NCBI GenBank assembly: GCA_012517855.1
Contig: JAAYUD010000083.1
Span: forward strand, 1 to 63,586
DNA: 63,586 bases
Direction of reading: 5' to 3'
DNA from: Bacteroidales bacterium
Lineage (GTDB): Bacteria > Bacteroidota > Bacteroidia > Bacteroidales > Bacteroidaceae
Positions 25,953 to 36,119 of this stretch are shown piece after piece (within the stretch, counting starts at the first letter, position 1; the number at the start of each line of letters is the position of its first letter). The position numbers and the translations under genes were made by a program. The notes beneath the pieces are model-generated. The model saw only the letters and a list, made by a program, of their open reading frames with translations. It was not told the DNA's origin and did no database searches.

Positions 25953-28900
25953 TTAGAATGTAACGTTTATTCCCATCGAATAGGATGTCGTATTTGGATA
26001 GGCAGAGCCATTGCTCGTATTAAGTTCGGGATCCCATAGCTTAAACTTGCTGAAAGTGAGTAGATTGTTGCCCATGGCATAGATTGCAATATTCTTCAGC
26101 ATGAATTTGTTGGACCAATTTTTAGGTAGGTTATATGATATCTGCATCGTCTTTAGGCGTAGAAAACTGACATCACGCCGCCACCATGTGCTTGGTTGAA
26201 AGTTGTTTTGATTGTCAGCGGTTTCGCCTCCATACGATAATCTGGGGTAAAATGCATTTTGATTGGGATTGTCTTCGGTCCATCTGTCAGAAATATTGCC
26301 ATAGAGGTTTCCCGAACCTCCACCACCGCAGAAAGGTTGAATACTGCTTCCCGATAATAAACGCTTGGCATTTTGTACGCCTTGAAACATCATCCCTATA
26401 GACAAATCTTTCCATTGAAGACTAAAGCCGAATCCGTATACAAATTGCGGCACATCTCCACGAGAGATATAAGATTTGTCGTAGGCATCAATCTTACCGT
26501 CATTATTTAAGTCTTTGTACTGAATATCGCCCGCTTTTACTTCACCGAATTGTGTTGCAAACGGTTTTGGCGTAACGGCTCTATCACTTTCCGACAACGA
26601 TTCCCAGCGGGTCATGTCGTCAATTTGTGCTTGAGTGAACAGCCCTTCTGCAATATAGCCTGTTTGGGCCAATATGTTACGGCCTTTTTGTTCCATCCAG
26701 GAATATTTCTGATTGGGAAGATCGCCTTTTATCCATTTGTCGTTATTGAATGTGATATTTCCTCTCACACTAATAAGCCAATCTTTATTTATCCGCTTGT
26801 TGTATTCGATGGTTCCATCAAATCCTTTGTTGTCAATCACTCCGATGTTTCCATAAGGAGATGCCGTGTTATAACCGATGAAAGAAGGTATTGAGTTCTC
26901 TCGTTTGAGCAGAATGTTTTTGCGATGTTCTTTGAAAAGGTCGAATACGATAGACAAGTCGTCGTTGAACATCTTAAGGTCTATTCCGATGTCTTGTTTA
27001 CGGGCTTCTTCCCAACGTAGATCTACGGCATTGTTTATGGTCTCATACCCGCCGTATTTAGTTCCGTTAGGACCTAATATATAACCGTAATCGCCATTTG
27101 CCGATATTTGGTCCAGGTACATGAATCGTCTGTCTGATACGTTGCTGTTACCGATTCGTCCGTCTGTATATCTTATTTTTAAGAAGGATACGATATTGGA
27201 TAACGGTTTCCAAAACTTCTCGCTCGATACCACCCAACCTACACCGAAAGCTGGGAATGTTCCGTAGCGATGCTTGGGCGAGAAGTTCTCTGCACCATTA
27301 TAACCGATATTGAATTCTGCAAAGTATTTATCGTCCCATGAGTAGGTGGCACGTCCTGCAATACCCATCATGCGGTATGGAATAGATTCTTCTAATGTCG
27401 ATTGCGGATATAACAGTTTCTGTTCTCTGTTGAATAGAAACAGTCCGCCAATCCTGTTTTTTCCAAAGCTTCTATCGTATGTTAAAGAGGCTTCCAAATA
27501 GGTCTTTTTATTGCCCGATGAGCTTTGGCTATAGTCCAATACATCCGATCCGGTATATGTCTTTATTAGTATGGGATATCCGTTGATGTCATAAGGAACA
27601 TTCGTGTTCTTAAAATAATAGGTCGACTCACGACGACTTTGGTGCAAGTGTACTTCGTTGTATACATCGTAAGCATACATTGCCGAGAAAGTCAGTCCTT
27701 TTGTGATCATTCCCAAATCTTGTGTAACACGTAGGTTTGAGTATATCTGGTTTTTAGTCATATTGTCGTATCCTCTTCGTGTCGCATCTGCATAGGGATT
27801 GCGAAAACCTCCGTTGGGGTTGATTCCGGGTACGTATGCAACGCCATTGATGTAAAACATCTTGGGGTAGTCTACTGGCGATATGGACATGGCTGAGCCA
27901 TAGATATCACCCGAAGAAATAGCCGGATAATTTCCTTCTCCCAAATAGCCTTGCGCACCTATATCTACTTTTGTAGTGCGTGTGGCATTGATACTGATGT
28001 TTGTCGTGAAATTATAGCGGCTGTATTCCAGTTTCGAGTTATAACTGTCAATGTTCTTGTCCACTGCTGTCATACCTCGTTCGTTGTAGTAGCTCACCGA
28101 TGCGTAGTAAGTGGCTTTCTCGCTACCTCCTCGAATATTGACATTCACTCTTCTGTTGTGTCCCCATCTGTTGAAGCATTCTTTCAACCAATTGACGTCC
28201 GGATACAGATAAGGATCTTTACCGATACGTGTGTTTTCTATATATTCGGGCGAGTATTTGGGGGTGAGACCATCATTGAGGAGTGCTTCGTTTGCTGCTT
28301 TCATGTAGCTTACGCCGTCTGCCATGTTCACTTTCTGAGTGAATTGGGTGAATGATTCATAATAGTCGGCATTGATCGATGGCTTGCCGGCCTTACCGGG
28401 CTTGGTCTTGATGATGATAACGCCATTGGCACCTCTCACACCATATACTGCGGTCGCAGAAGCGTCTTTTAGAATAGTGAAAGATTCGATATCTTCGGGA
28501 TCTATATCGTTGAACCCACGTTCTACACCATCTACCAAGACGAGTGGAGTCGACGTGTTGGGCGTCGAGATACCTCTGATCCAGATATCGGCAGCATCTT
28601 TTCCCGGTTCTCCTGTGCGTTGCACGGCTATGACTCCGGCCAGACGTCCTGCCAATACTGTACTCAAACTTGCCGAAGGGGTTTTCATGTCTTCGAGCTT
28701 CAGTGTAGATTGTGCTCCGATGTTACTGATCTTGCGTTGTGTTCCATAACCGATGACAACCGTTTCTTCCAACTGGTTAATTTGTTCCTCCATGGTTGTT
28801 GCATAGAAGTTGTTGCTTTCAGAGAGTCTTATTTCGGCATCTTTATATCCTACGTACTTCAGTTTCAGTATGCCTGTTTTTTTAGTCGTTTGCAGGGTAT

Positions 28901-29420
28901 ACAAACCGTCTATATCTGTAATCGTACCGTTCGATGCCTCACCATCGACCAATACATTCACTCCTATCAGCGGAGCGCCTTTTTCATCTGTTACGCGTCC
29001 CGTTATCTTTCTTTTTGATACGGGCCTTTGTTGATGATTGGGGGCTGGTTGGACAGACTTTTTTTTCGATACATAGATTTGTCTGCCAGAGATGTGATAG
29101 ATATAGGGCGTTTCTTTAAAAAGCTCTTGCAGCACATCGTCGATTTTCTTATTTCGACAACTGATAGTCACTCTCTTATTTAAGTCGATTGTGTTATCGA
29201 CATAGAAGAATATGTATTGGCTGTTTTCTTCTATAGAGTGGAATACTTCTTTTAAGGGCTTGTTATTGGCAATCACCGAGATGCTCTTTGTCTGAGCAAA
29301 ACTGTTTAGTGGCATTATACAACAGAGCCCGATCATAAGGAAGCCGATTGACAGATTAATTGCCTTTTTTCTTCTTTCGGATGTAGCGTTTCTGTTACTC
29401 ATCATGTTTAAAAAACTCAT
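25953..29420 (-). CDS. SusC-family TonB-dependent transporter with STN signalling domain
   Basis: The 1155-residue outer-membrane protein begins with a signal anchor (INLSIGFLMIGLCCIMPLNSFAQ). An STN domain follows (about residues 45-115, IDDVLQELFKETPYIY), then a carboxypeptidase-like domain (ITGRVTDEKGAPLIGVNVL), a TonB box region (EETVVIGYGTQ), a plug with the SusC motif LVLVDGVERGFNDIDPEDI, and a C-terminal beta-barrel. An N-terminal STN domain is the hallmark of SusC proteins that signal to a FecR/ECF pair, and such a pair is encoded immediately upstream. The start MSFLNMM is the longest; MMSNRN a few codons later is possible. Confidence 0.94.
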   Translation of the reverse strand: MSFLNMMSNRNATSERRKKAINLSIGFLMIGLCCIMPLNSFAQTKSISVIANNKPLKEVFHSIEENSQYIFFYVDNTIDLNKRVTISCRNKKIDDVLQELFKETPYIYHISGRQIYVSKKKSVQPAPNHQQRPVSKRKITGRVTDEKGAPLIGVNVLVDGEASNGTITDIDGLYTLQTTKKTGILKLKYVGYKDAEIRLSESNNFYATTMEEQINQLEETVVIGYGTQRKISNIGAQSTLKLEDMKTPSASLSTVLAGRLAGVIAVQRTGEPGKDAADIWIRGISTPNTSTPLVLVDGVERGFNDIDPEDIESFTILKDASATAVYGVRGANGVIIIKTKPGKAGKPSINADYYESFTQFTQKVNMADGVSYMKAANEALLNDGLTPKYSPEYIENTRIGKDPYLYPDVNWLKECFNRWGHNRRVNVNIRGGSEKATYYASVSYYNERGMTAVDKNIDSYNSKLEYSRYNFTTNISINATRTTKVDIGAQGYLGEGNYPAISSGDIYGSAMSISPVDYPKMFYINGVAYVPGINPNGGFRNPYADATRRGYDNMTKNQIYSNLRVTQDLGMITKGLTFSAMYAYDVYNEVHLHQSRRESTYYFKNTNVPYDINGYPILIKTYTGSDVLDYSQSSSGNKKTYLEASLTYDRSFGKNRIGGLFLFNREQKLLYPQSTLEESIPYRMMGIAGRATYSWDDKYFAEFNIGYNGAENFSPKHRYGTFPAFGVGWVVSSEKFWKPLSNIVSFLKIRYTDGRIGNSNVSDRRFMYLDQISANGDYGYILGPNGTKYGGYETINNAVDLRWEEARKQDIGIDLKMFNDDLSIVFDLFKEHRKNILLKRENSIPSFIGYNTASPYGNIGVIDNKGFDGTIEYNKRINKDWLISVRGNITFNNDKWIKGDLPNQKYSWMEQKGRNILAQTGYIAEGLFTQAQIDDMTRWESLSESDRAVTPKPFATQFGEVKAGDIQYKDLNNDGKIDAYDKSYISRGDVPQFVYGFGFSLQWKDLSIGMMFQGVQNAKRLLSGSSIQPFCGGGGSGNLYGNISDRWTEDNPNQNAFYPRLSYGGETADNQNNFQPSTWWRRDVSFLRLKTMQISYNLPKNWSNKFMLKNIAIYAMGNNLLTFSKFKLWDPELNTSNGSAYPNTTSYSMGINVTF

Positions 29421-29467
29421 AATATAAATTTTAGTTAACTACTAATTATTGAACAATAAATCCTCTA

Positions 29468-29487
29468 GGTGATAGATTGGTATCACC
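29468..29487. promoter_or_regulatory. Inverted repeat upstream of susC
   Basis: A perfect 7-bp inverted repeat (GGTGATA/TATCACC, 6-base spacer) lies in the 106-base gap between the FecR and SusC genes, 48 bases from the SusC start. It could be a hairpin in the leader or part of the ECF-controlled promoter. Confidence 0.35.
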
Positions 29488-29526
29488 CACTTTGTATAAA
29501 TAATTTCATCTGTAATATGGTTTTGG

Positions 29527-30726
29527 TTAATTCTTCTTTCTCTCGATAATATAGGTTTTTGTTATCGTATTATATTGGTATCTGATTGGGATGACAAATG
29601 ACAGTCCTTGCAAAACATTCTCGAAATTGTCTTTCAAATCGATTTTCCCGCTTCCCATAAGTTTGCATATCTCCGGATCACATTTAACATTTACAGCATA
29701 GTAGGTTGATAATCGATTTAAAATTCCACTTAGGTTTTCGTTATCGAAACAGTATATTCCATTTACCCACGATGTATAAGGATAGGTGTCTGTGTTCTCC
29801 ACCACTTCTCTGCCTTGATTGGCATAGTACATCTGGCTGGGCCTCAATATAGCTCTTGATGTTCTTCGACTGATCTGTACCCGTCCTTCTACCAATACTA
29901 CTCGTTGCGATTGTTCTGTTTCGTATGCTGTGATATTAAATTTTGTCCCCAATACCCTTACGTTCATGTATTTTGTTCTCACATAGAATGGGCGCTTTGC
30001 ATCTTTGGTCACTTCGATATAAATCTCTCCGTCTACATATATCTCGCGTTTGTCTTTCTGAAATTTGGTCGGGTATACGAGTTTTGAACCCGAATTCACC
30101 CATATCTTCGAACCGTCAGAGAGGGTCAACATCGAACGTTTTCCACGTGGAATGATTAGCTGGTTATACGCTGACAGTTTGCTTTCGGCTATGCACTCTT
30201 TGTCGGTCTTTACGTTGGCTTTGTTGTATGCGATATGCGATTCCTGTTGCTTTATTCTCAATATGTTGTTTTTCGAAAGAATAAGCAGGGCGTCGTTTGT
30301 CTTGGGCAGTGAAATCTTGTGCTGTTGCACAAAGGCCAAAATGTTGTCCGCTTCATTCGATTTATCACTTTGCACATAGTAGGCGAAAAAGCCTATCAGG
30401 ATTAAAACTGCTGCAGCTATACTGCTTGAGTAGTATACGAATTTCTGATGTCTGCTTTTCTTTATCGTGTCTTTCTCAATACGTCCCCATAGCTCTGATA
30501 TTTCATCTTCATTTAGACTATCGTTGTTTTTCGGCATCTTTTGTATATATTCTTTGGCTGCCAAAAAATCGTTAAGGTTTTGCGGATTCGAACTTACAAA
30601 CAACTTCCATAGGTTCTCCGATTCTTTCGTAGGCTTTGCCATCGAGGAAATGAAAAAATCATCCTGTAGAAAGTCTTCTGTCGAGAATGAAGTATATTGA
30701 TTATATGTTATATTGTTATCTTTCAT
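29527..30726 (-). CDS. FecR-family anti-sigma factor
   Basis: The 399-residue protein has the FecR layout: a cytoplasmic N-terminal sigma-binding part, one membrane helix (SSSIAAAVLILIGFFAYYV, near residue 105), and a periplasmic FecR domain (IPRGKRSMLTLSDGSKIWVNSGSKLVYP is split here as IPRGKRS and LSDGSKIWVN) followed by DUF4974 (YAVNVKCDPEICKLMGSGKI). It holds the adjacent sigma factor until SusC's STN domain signals substrate. It sits between the sigma gene (29-base gap) and susC. Confidence 0.92.
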   Translation of the reverse strand: MKDNNITYNQYTSFSTEDFLQDDFFISSMAKPTKESENLWKLFVSSNPQNLNDFLAAKEYIQKMPKNNDSLNEDEISELWGRIEKDTIKKSRHQKFVYYSSSIAAAVLILIGFFAYYVQSDKSNEADNILAFVQQHKISLPKTNDALLILSKNNILRIKQQESHIAYNKANVKTDKECIAESKLSAYNQLIIPRGKRSMLTLSDGSKIWVNSGSKLVYPTKFQKDKREIYVDGEIYIEVTKDAKRPFYVRTKYMNVRVLGTKFNITAYETEQSQRVVLVEGRVQISRRTSRAILRPSQMYYANQGREVVENTDTYPYTSWVNGIYCFDNENLSGILNRLSTYYAVNVKCDPEICKLMGSGKIDLKDNFENVLQGLSFVIPIRYQYNTITKTYIIERKKN

Positions 30727-30755
30727 ACCGTTCTTTTAATAGGACACTCAAGTCC

Positions 30756-31310
30756 CTACTTTATACTCACTTTTTTTGAGAAATCTTTTAAATGGTTGAT
30801 GGAACGCTGCAATATATTCGACACCGATTGGTAGTTTATATTCAGCGCTTTTCCGATTTCTGTTATACTCATCCCTTGTACGAATCGGTAATATACCACT
30901 TGCCGCTGTCTGTCATTCAATCTGGACATGAGACTATTGCAAAGCATCTTGTCTTCGTTTGTCTTCTCATGGAATAGAAAGGATGTTTCCGGTGTTTCAT
31001 CATCAAATCTTTCATCCTCGATTTCATCATAAGGAACCGATCTCTTGATTTTCAACGTGTTTAAAATAGAATTCCGAAGTGCAATGGATAAATAAGCCAT
31101 CAGATTGTCTATAGGCTTAAGATTGTCGCGATTGGTATACAATTTTACGAAAAGATCGTGTATACAATCCTTTATGGTGTCTCTGTCGTCGGTAAATTGC
31201 GTGCCGTACTGAAATAAATCTTTTACTGTAAGCTTATATATCTCGGCAAATGCATCATTATCTCCTTTCAAAAATTGATTCCAAAGGGAAATGCAGGGTT
31301 TTGAAGACAT
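30756..31310 (-). CDS. ECF RNA-polymerase sigma factor of the PUL
   Basis: This is a sigma-70 family protein of about 184 residues. Region 2 is seen in FAEIYKLTVKDLFQYGTQF and IKDCIHDLFVKLYTN; region 4 in RLNDRQRQVVYYRFVQGMSITEIGKAL, cited in parts, ending in the HTH with NYQSVSNILQRSINHLK. The start MSSKPCISLW at 31310 is preferred over an ATG four codons upstream. With the FecR gene and an STN-bearing SusC it forms a complete transenvelope induction switch for the mannan operon. Confidence 0.92.
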   Translation of the reverse strand: MSSKPCISLWNQFLKGDNDAFAEIYKLTVKDLFQYGTQFTDDRDTIKDCIHDLFVKLYTNRDNLKPIDNLMAYLSIALRNSILNTLKIKRSVPYDEIEDERFDDETPETSFLFHEKTNEDKMLCNSLMSRLNDRQRQVVYYRFVQGMSITEIGKALNINYQSVSNILQRSINHLKDFSKKVSIK

Positions 31311-31421
31311 ATGAAACAACATCTTTGTTAGTTTTGAAATGAGAGCATGATATAATTTATTGTTCTGTTTGGCGATTCATATTTGTATCGTTGGGCAGAT
31401 GCAACAAAACTTATATCTGGC

Positions 31422-32762
31422 TCAGTGTGCTTTTGGTATATATGAATAAATAGCTTTCTGCAATTGAGGAAAGATTCCCAAGTCCATTAGACGGGTGTTC
31501 CAGGGAAAAGGCGAAACGCGGTTGCACAAGAACACATAGATCAATTTGTTTTCGGGGTCAACCCATACGTTGGTGCCCGTAAATCCTCCATGCCCGAAAG
31601 AACTGGCCGGAATAACTTGTTCGCTAGTCCCTTGAGCCGATTTCTTCACCTTGGGACGATCAAATCCCAGACCTCTGTGGCTGATTTTCGATTGTCTCGT
31701 CTCGAAGAGTGTGCACGTCGACTCCTTGAGGTAACGTTTGCCGTTCAATATCCCTTTATTCAGATACATCTGATAGATTTTCGCCAAGTCCGATGCGGTA
31801 GAGTATAGTCCGGCTTCTCCGGCTACACCGCCCATGTAAGCGGCCACTTCGTCTTGCGTATAGCCGCATATCTCTTTGGCATTTCGCAGTGCGTCTTGTG
31901 TCACCGTAGGCACAATCTCCCTCTTCTCAAAGCGGCGCGAGGGCAGAAACAGTGTTCTTGTCGCTCTCATCGGCAGATAGAATTCTTTCTCCACATAGTC
32001 CGATAACGAGCATTTGGTGATGGATTCTACCACCCACTGCAACAAGATGAAGCCGATGTCGCTATACTGATAGTGATGAGGCTGATATTTATATTTCACA
32101 ATATCGCTTTTTAGCGTGTCTATGTAGCTTTTGTCGAGCCACATTTTATCGTATACATGAAGTGTGTGGATCTTATCTTTCTTTGCCGTAATGGCATTCT
32201 TTCTATATCTGAATTGCGAGATAAATGCTTTCTTGTCTATTTGTGCCACATGATCTTTGTCTGGTGTCTCTTGCAACAGCTCGCCGGTTACACTTTTCGG
32301 GTCGATGGCTTTATAATAGAAGCTGATGGTGCTGGGCAGGCCCGATTCATGAAACAACAAATCTTCAATGGTAATATTCTCTTTGTCTGTGTGTCGCAGG
32401 AAGGGCAAGAAGGTAGAGACCTTATCCGTCAGTTTCACTTTCCCTTGCTCGTAGAGCCGCATAATGGCTGGTAGTGTTGCTGTCGTTTTTGTGACTGAAG
32501 CCAAGTCGTACAGATCGGTGGGTTGCACTTTCCTTTGTGTGATGGCAGAGTGGTAGCCATAGCATTTGCTTAATATGGTATGACCGTCTTGAACGATGAC
32601 GATTTGGCAGCCGGGATAAGCTCCTTTTTCAATTCCTCGTGTTGCAACAGAATCAATGGAACGCTCCATTGCCTTAATATCCGTTTTCAGTGTTTGTGCC
32701 CATAGTATCGGCGATGCGAAAAGTATTAATGCATAGGATATTAGTAACTTCTTTTTATTCAT
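31422..32762 (-). CDS. Secreted serine hydrolase of the class C beta-lactamase fold
   Basis: The 446-residue protein has a signal peptide (LLISYALILFASPILWAQ). The beta-lactamase/transpeptidase-like motifs are present: SVTK (Ser89-Lys92), a YSD motif in the place of YxN (HHYQYSDIGF), and HGGFTGTNVW as the third motif. Such proteins are usually esterases or D-aminopeptidases rather than antibiotic-degrading enzymes. It lies alone, on the same strand as the sigma gene downstream (111-base gap) and priA upstream. No resistance role should be assumed. Confidence 0.85.
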   Translation of the reverse strand: MNKKKLLISYALILFASPILWAQTLKTDIKAMERSIDSVATRGIEKGAYPGCQIVIVQDGHTILSKCYGYHSAITQRKVQPTDLYDLASVTKTTATLPAIMRLYEQGKVKLTDKVSTFLPFLRHTDKENITIEDLLFHESGLPSTISFYYKAIDPKSVTGELLQETPDKDHVAQIDKKAFISQFRYRKNAITAKKDKIHTLHVYDKMWLDKSYIDTLKSDIVKYKYQPHHYQYSDIGFILLQWVVESITKCSLSDYVEKEFYLPMRATRTLFLPSRRFEKREIVPTVTQDALRNAKEICGYTQDEVAAYMGGVAGEAGLYSTASDLAKIYQMYLNKGILNGKRYLKESTCTLFETRQSKISHRGLGFDRPKVKKSAQGTSEQVIPASSFGHGGFTGTNVWVDPENKLIYVFLCNRVSPFPWNTRLMDLGIFPQLQKAIYSYIPKAH

Positions 32763-32890
32763 AATCCATGTTTTAAGGTACAGTATTATAATTTTGCGAT
32801 TTTGACTGTCACATTTTATAAGACAATGTTCAAGTCGTCATATATGTTAATGCATATATAATAAACGTTAATAAAAATAGATCAATCGTT

Positions 32891-35353
32891 TTACATCGGG
32901 TCTACATCATAATAAACAAAGCACGATTTAAATTCTTTTTCTTTCATAAGCTCTTCTCTGATGCGATGCAGTCTGTCGCGGGCATCACTGATCGATGCGG
33001 TGAGTTCTATTTTTAAAATGATTTTGCGTATAAAGAGTTGCTGTATTCTTCCTACCGGAGGTTTATCTGGTCCGATAACTCTGTCGCCGAACTCTTTGCG
33101 TAGGGCTATGGCCATGGCTCTTGCGAGTAACTCTACCTGCTTTTCGTCACGATGTTTCAAATAGACATAGATCAGGTGGCAGAAAGGTGGGTATTTGAAT
33201 AGATGCCGTTCTTCCAATTGAACATTTACCATTCCCTCATAGTCGTGACGTATTACTTGTTCGATGATGGGTTGCTTCACGTCCAGTGTTTGAACGATAA
33301 CCAAGCCCTGCTTTTCCTTCCTTCCCGAACGACCGGCAACCTGCGCCATGAGTTGGAAAGAACGCTCGTACGAACGGAAATCAGGATAATTGAGCATGCT
33401 GTCCGCATCGAGAATGCCTACGATACTTACATTATCGAAATCCAGTCCTTTCGATATTATCTGGGTACCGATGAGTATGTCTATCTCTTTCTTCTCGAAT
33501 TTGGAGATGATTCTTTCGTATGAAGAGCGGCTTCGAGTGGTGTCCAGATCCATTCGTGCTACGCGTGCGGCAGGAAATATCTCTTGAATGTTGTCTTCTA
33601 TTTTCTCCGTTCCAAATCCTCGGTCGTTTAGTTCGGTACTGTCACAGGCCGGACATTTGGCGGGTATGGGTATGGTGTACCCGCAGTAGTGGCACGTCAG
33701 TTGGTGAAGCCTTTTATGATAAGTCAGACTTACGTCGCACTGAACACAGCGAGGCACCCAACCACACGTGTGGCACATGATCATTGGAGCGAAACCCCTT
33801 CTGTTCTGAAACAAAATAATTTGTTCATGTTGTTGTAGAGCTGTGCTTATGCGCTTGATGAGCTCGAAAGAGAAGATGCCGTTCACCTGTCGGGTGCGGC
33901 GCATTTCTTTCATGTCTACGGGTAATATTTCGGGAAGTTTGATGTCCTGAAAGCGATGGGAGAGAGATACCAGTCCATATTTACCGCTTTGCACGTTGTA
34001 CCAGCTTTCAATGCTTGGCGTCGCTGTTCCCAGCAGTGTCTTTGCTCCATAATACGAGGCTAGCACGATGGCGGCATTGCGGGCATGGTATCTTGGTGCG
34101 GGATCTTGTTGTTTGTAGGTGGTCTCGTGTTCTTCATCCACGATGATCAATCCCAGGTTGTGATAGGGCAGAAAGATGGACGAGCGTACACCGAGTATCA
34201 CGTCGTAGGGCTCCTCGCTCAGTTGCTTACGCCATATCTCTACTCGTTCGGCATCCGGAAACTTAGAATGATAGATGCCAAGCCGTGCGCCGAACACTTG
34301 TTTCAGCCGGTGTGTGATTTGCGTAGTCAAGGCTATTTCGGGGAGCAGGTAAAGCGCTTGTTTGCCTGCCTTGAGTGTCTCGTCTATCAGATGAATATAT
34401 ATCTCTGTCTTGCCGCTCGACGTCACGCCGTGCAGCAAACAAACATTCTTGGTGTCGAAACACGATTTTATTTCTTGATAGGCGGTTTGCTGATAGCTAT
34501 TCAGTTCTTTGTACGGACTTACAGCCTGCACACTCGTATCCAGTCGCCCGATGTCTTCGGTGTAAGTCTCAAAGATGTTTTTATCGATCAATGCTTTCAA
34601 TGCACCCGGTAGCACTTCGGCAGCTTCCAGCAATTCTTGTTTCGAGACAGGCTTCGGCTCTTGCTTTTTCAGTATGCCCGACAGCTCTACGTATTTCATC
34701 AGTAGCGCAACCTGCTTGGGAGCCTGCTTCATCAGTACGAACAGCTTTTGGAGCCTATCCTCATCCATTGCGTCCTTCAGGCGTATCCGTATCTCCAGCT
34801 TGGGACGATAGTTGTCTTTCAAGTTCTCCGATATGACAATCGCTTCATTTTCTATCAGTGGCCTGATAAGGGGGAGTATGTTTTTCTTTTCACCGAGTTG
34901 TTTTTGCAGCTCTTTTATGCTGATGTGCTTCACGTCGCCTAGCAGCCCCAATATTTTTCTTTCTGCTTCAGAGAGCAAGCCATCCTCCGGTTGATAACTT
35001 TCGTTCAGCTCCACCATTGTTTCACTTTCTACCTTCAGTCCCGAAGGTAGAGCCGCCTTGAATACATCTCCTACGGTGCACAGATAGTAGTCGGCTATCC
35101 ATTGCCAGAAGCCCAATTGGTAGGGCAGTACGATCGACGATTGATCTAATACGGCAGTTACCGGCTTTATTTTAAAGTCTTTCGGTGTTTCGTTGTGTAT
35201 CTTTGCCACGACAGCCGTGTACGATTTCGATGCCCCGAAGGGCACCACTACACGACTCCCTATCACTACTTTATCTTCGTCTGTTGGCGATAGTGAGTAA
35301 GTAAAATAGCGGTCAAATGGTAGTGGCAAGATAACATCAACAAACGTCTTCAC
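32891..35353 (-). CDS. priA: Primosomal replication-restart helicase PriA
   Basis: The 820-residue protein has a PriA 3'-DNA-binding domain at the N-terminus, SF2 helicase motifs in order (GVTSSGKTEIY for motif I, VDEEHE for motif II, LGTATPS for III, and a QVAGRSGR motif VI). The zinc-binding insert has eight cysteines (CHTCGWVPRCVQCD, CHYCGY, CPACDS). It reloads the replisome at stalled forks. It starts 15 bases after the outer-membrane protein gene, so the two may be co-transcribed. Confidence 0.96.
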   Translation of the reverse strand: MKTFVDVILPLPFDRYFTYSLSPTDEDKVVIGSRVVVPFGASKSYTAVVAKIHNETPKDFKIKPVTAVLDQSSIVLPYQLGFWQWIADYYLCTVGDVFKAALPSGLKVESETMVELNESYQPEDGLLSEAERKILGLLGDVKHISIKELQKQLGEKKNILPLIRPLIENEAIVISENLKDNYRPKLEIRIRLKDAMDEDRLQKLFVLMKQAPKQVALLMKYVELSGILKKQEPKPVSKQELLEAAEVLPGALKALIDKNIFETYTEDIGRLDTSVQAVSPYKELNSYQQTAYQEIKSCFDTKNVCLLHGVTSSGKTEIYIHLIDETLKAGKQALYLLPEIALTTQITHRLKQVFGARLGIYHSKFPDAERVEIWRKQLSEEPYDVILGVRSSIFLPYHNLGLIIVDEEHETTYKQQDPAPRYHARNAAIVLASYYGAKTLLGTATPSIESWYNVQSGKYGLVSLSHRFQDIKLPEILPVDMKEMRRTRQVNGIFSFELIKRISTALQQHEQIILFQNRRGFAPMIMCHTCGWVPRCVQCDVSLTYHKRLHQLTCHYCGYTIPIPAKCPACDSTELNDRGFGTEKIEDNIQEIFPAARVARMDLDTTRSRSSYERIISKFEKKEIDILIGTQIISKGLDFDNVSIVGILDADSMLNYPDFRSYERSFQLMAQVAGRSGRKEKQGLVIVQTLDVKQPIIEQVIRHDYEGMVNVQLEERHLFKYPPFCHLIYVYLKHRDEKQVELLARAMAIALRKEFGDRVIGPDKPPVGRIQQLFIRKIILKIELTASISDARDRLHRIREELMKEKEFKSCFVYYDVDPM

Positions 35354-35368
35354 AATAAATACGGCTCC

Positions 35369-35962
35369 TTAGAAGAACCATGCAGCACCAAACTGCCAAG
35401 ACTTATTCTTGCAGTTGCGCTCTTGTCCTTCAGCTATTTTGTCTACATAAGTGGCTGTGTTGTTCACCGGTAAGTTATAGTTTCCGCTCAACTGTACGTG
35501 TTTGAACAATTTGAAGCCAATACCGAAATTGAAACTCAAATTTGCAGCGTCGAAAGTATAATTGTGCATATTGTCGTCTACGTGTTTATCCATATTATAG
35601 GCGAATTGCGGTCCGGCAAAGAAGAAAATACCTGCCAGCGAGTTACCTATTGTATATTTCAAGTTTACCGGTATTTCTATTTCTTTCTGTCGTACGGTCT
35701 TTAAGTCACCTCTTTCCGTGTCGATACCTTTTTGCGAGTACAGCAGTGCACCGTCAAGTCCGAATCCTATGAAAGGAATTTTCAACTCGGCAGTTGGGCC
35801 AAAGAAGAAACCTGTATAATTTTGGCCGGTCAAGTTGCCGTTGTATGAAGGCTTAGACTCATTAACCCCACCCTTTACGCCAAATTTTATTAATTGAGCA
35901 TTAGCGGGAGCTGCAAGCATCAGAGCTATTGCAACAAGGAATGTACTTAAAATCTTTTTCAT
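35369..35962 (-). CDS. Outer-membrane beta-barrel protein (porin family)
   Basis: This is a 198-residue secreted protein. The start MKKILSTFLVAIALML at 35962 gives a textbook signal peptide ending at ANA-Q, unlike the 52-residue longer frame. The mature part alternates hydrophobic and polar residues as in OmpW/OprF-like small barrels (IKFGVKGGVNES, GFFFGPTAELKIP, LNFGIGFKLFKHVQLSGNYN). It ends with KSWQFGAAWFF, whose terminal Phe is the usual barrel-assembly signal. No passenger or OmpA domain is present. Confidence 0.85.
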   Translation of the reverse strand: MKKILSTFLVAIALMLAAPANAQLIKFGVKGGVNESKPSYNGNLTGQNYTGFFFGPTAELKIPFIGFGLDGALLYSQKGIDTERGDLKTVRQKEIEIPVNLKYTIGNSLAGIFFFAGPQFAYNMDKHVDDNMHNYTFDAANLSFNFGIGFKLFKHVQLSGNYNLPVNNTATYVDKIAEGQERNCKNKSWQFGAAWFF

Positions 35963-35993
35963 AATTAATCTTATTTTTTTTGATTTCATCATG

Positions 35994-36001
35994 CAAAGAT
36001 A
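35994..36001 (-). promoter_or_regulatory. -7 promoter box of the beta-barrel gene
   Basis: The minus strand reads TATCTTTG (TAnnTTTG), 31 bases upstream of the chosen start, supporting that start. Confidence 0.55.
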
Positions 36002-36096
36002 AGATATTGTACATATCGTTTCTTTCAAATTCCTATAAAAATAGCTAAGAACCAAAAAATATCGACCAAACGCTACAATCTCTCGAAAAAATATAC

Positions 36097-36104
36097 TACT
36101 TTTG
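36097..36104 (+). promoter_or_regulatory. -7 promoter box of tRNA-Ser
   Basis: TACTTTTG matches TAnnTTTG and lies 15 bases before the tRNA 5' end. Confidence 0.55.
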
Positions 36105-36119
36105 CACCGTTCATTCAAA

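Noticed and set aside
31422-32762. Beta-lactamase resistance gene
   Set aside because: Class C-like fold motifs are shared with esterases and peptidases; nothing indicates antibiotic hydrolysis.
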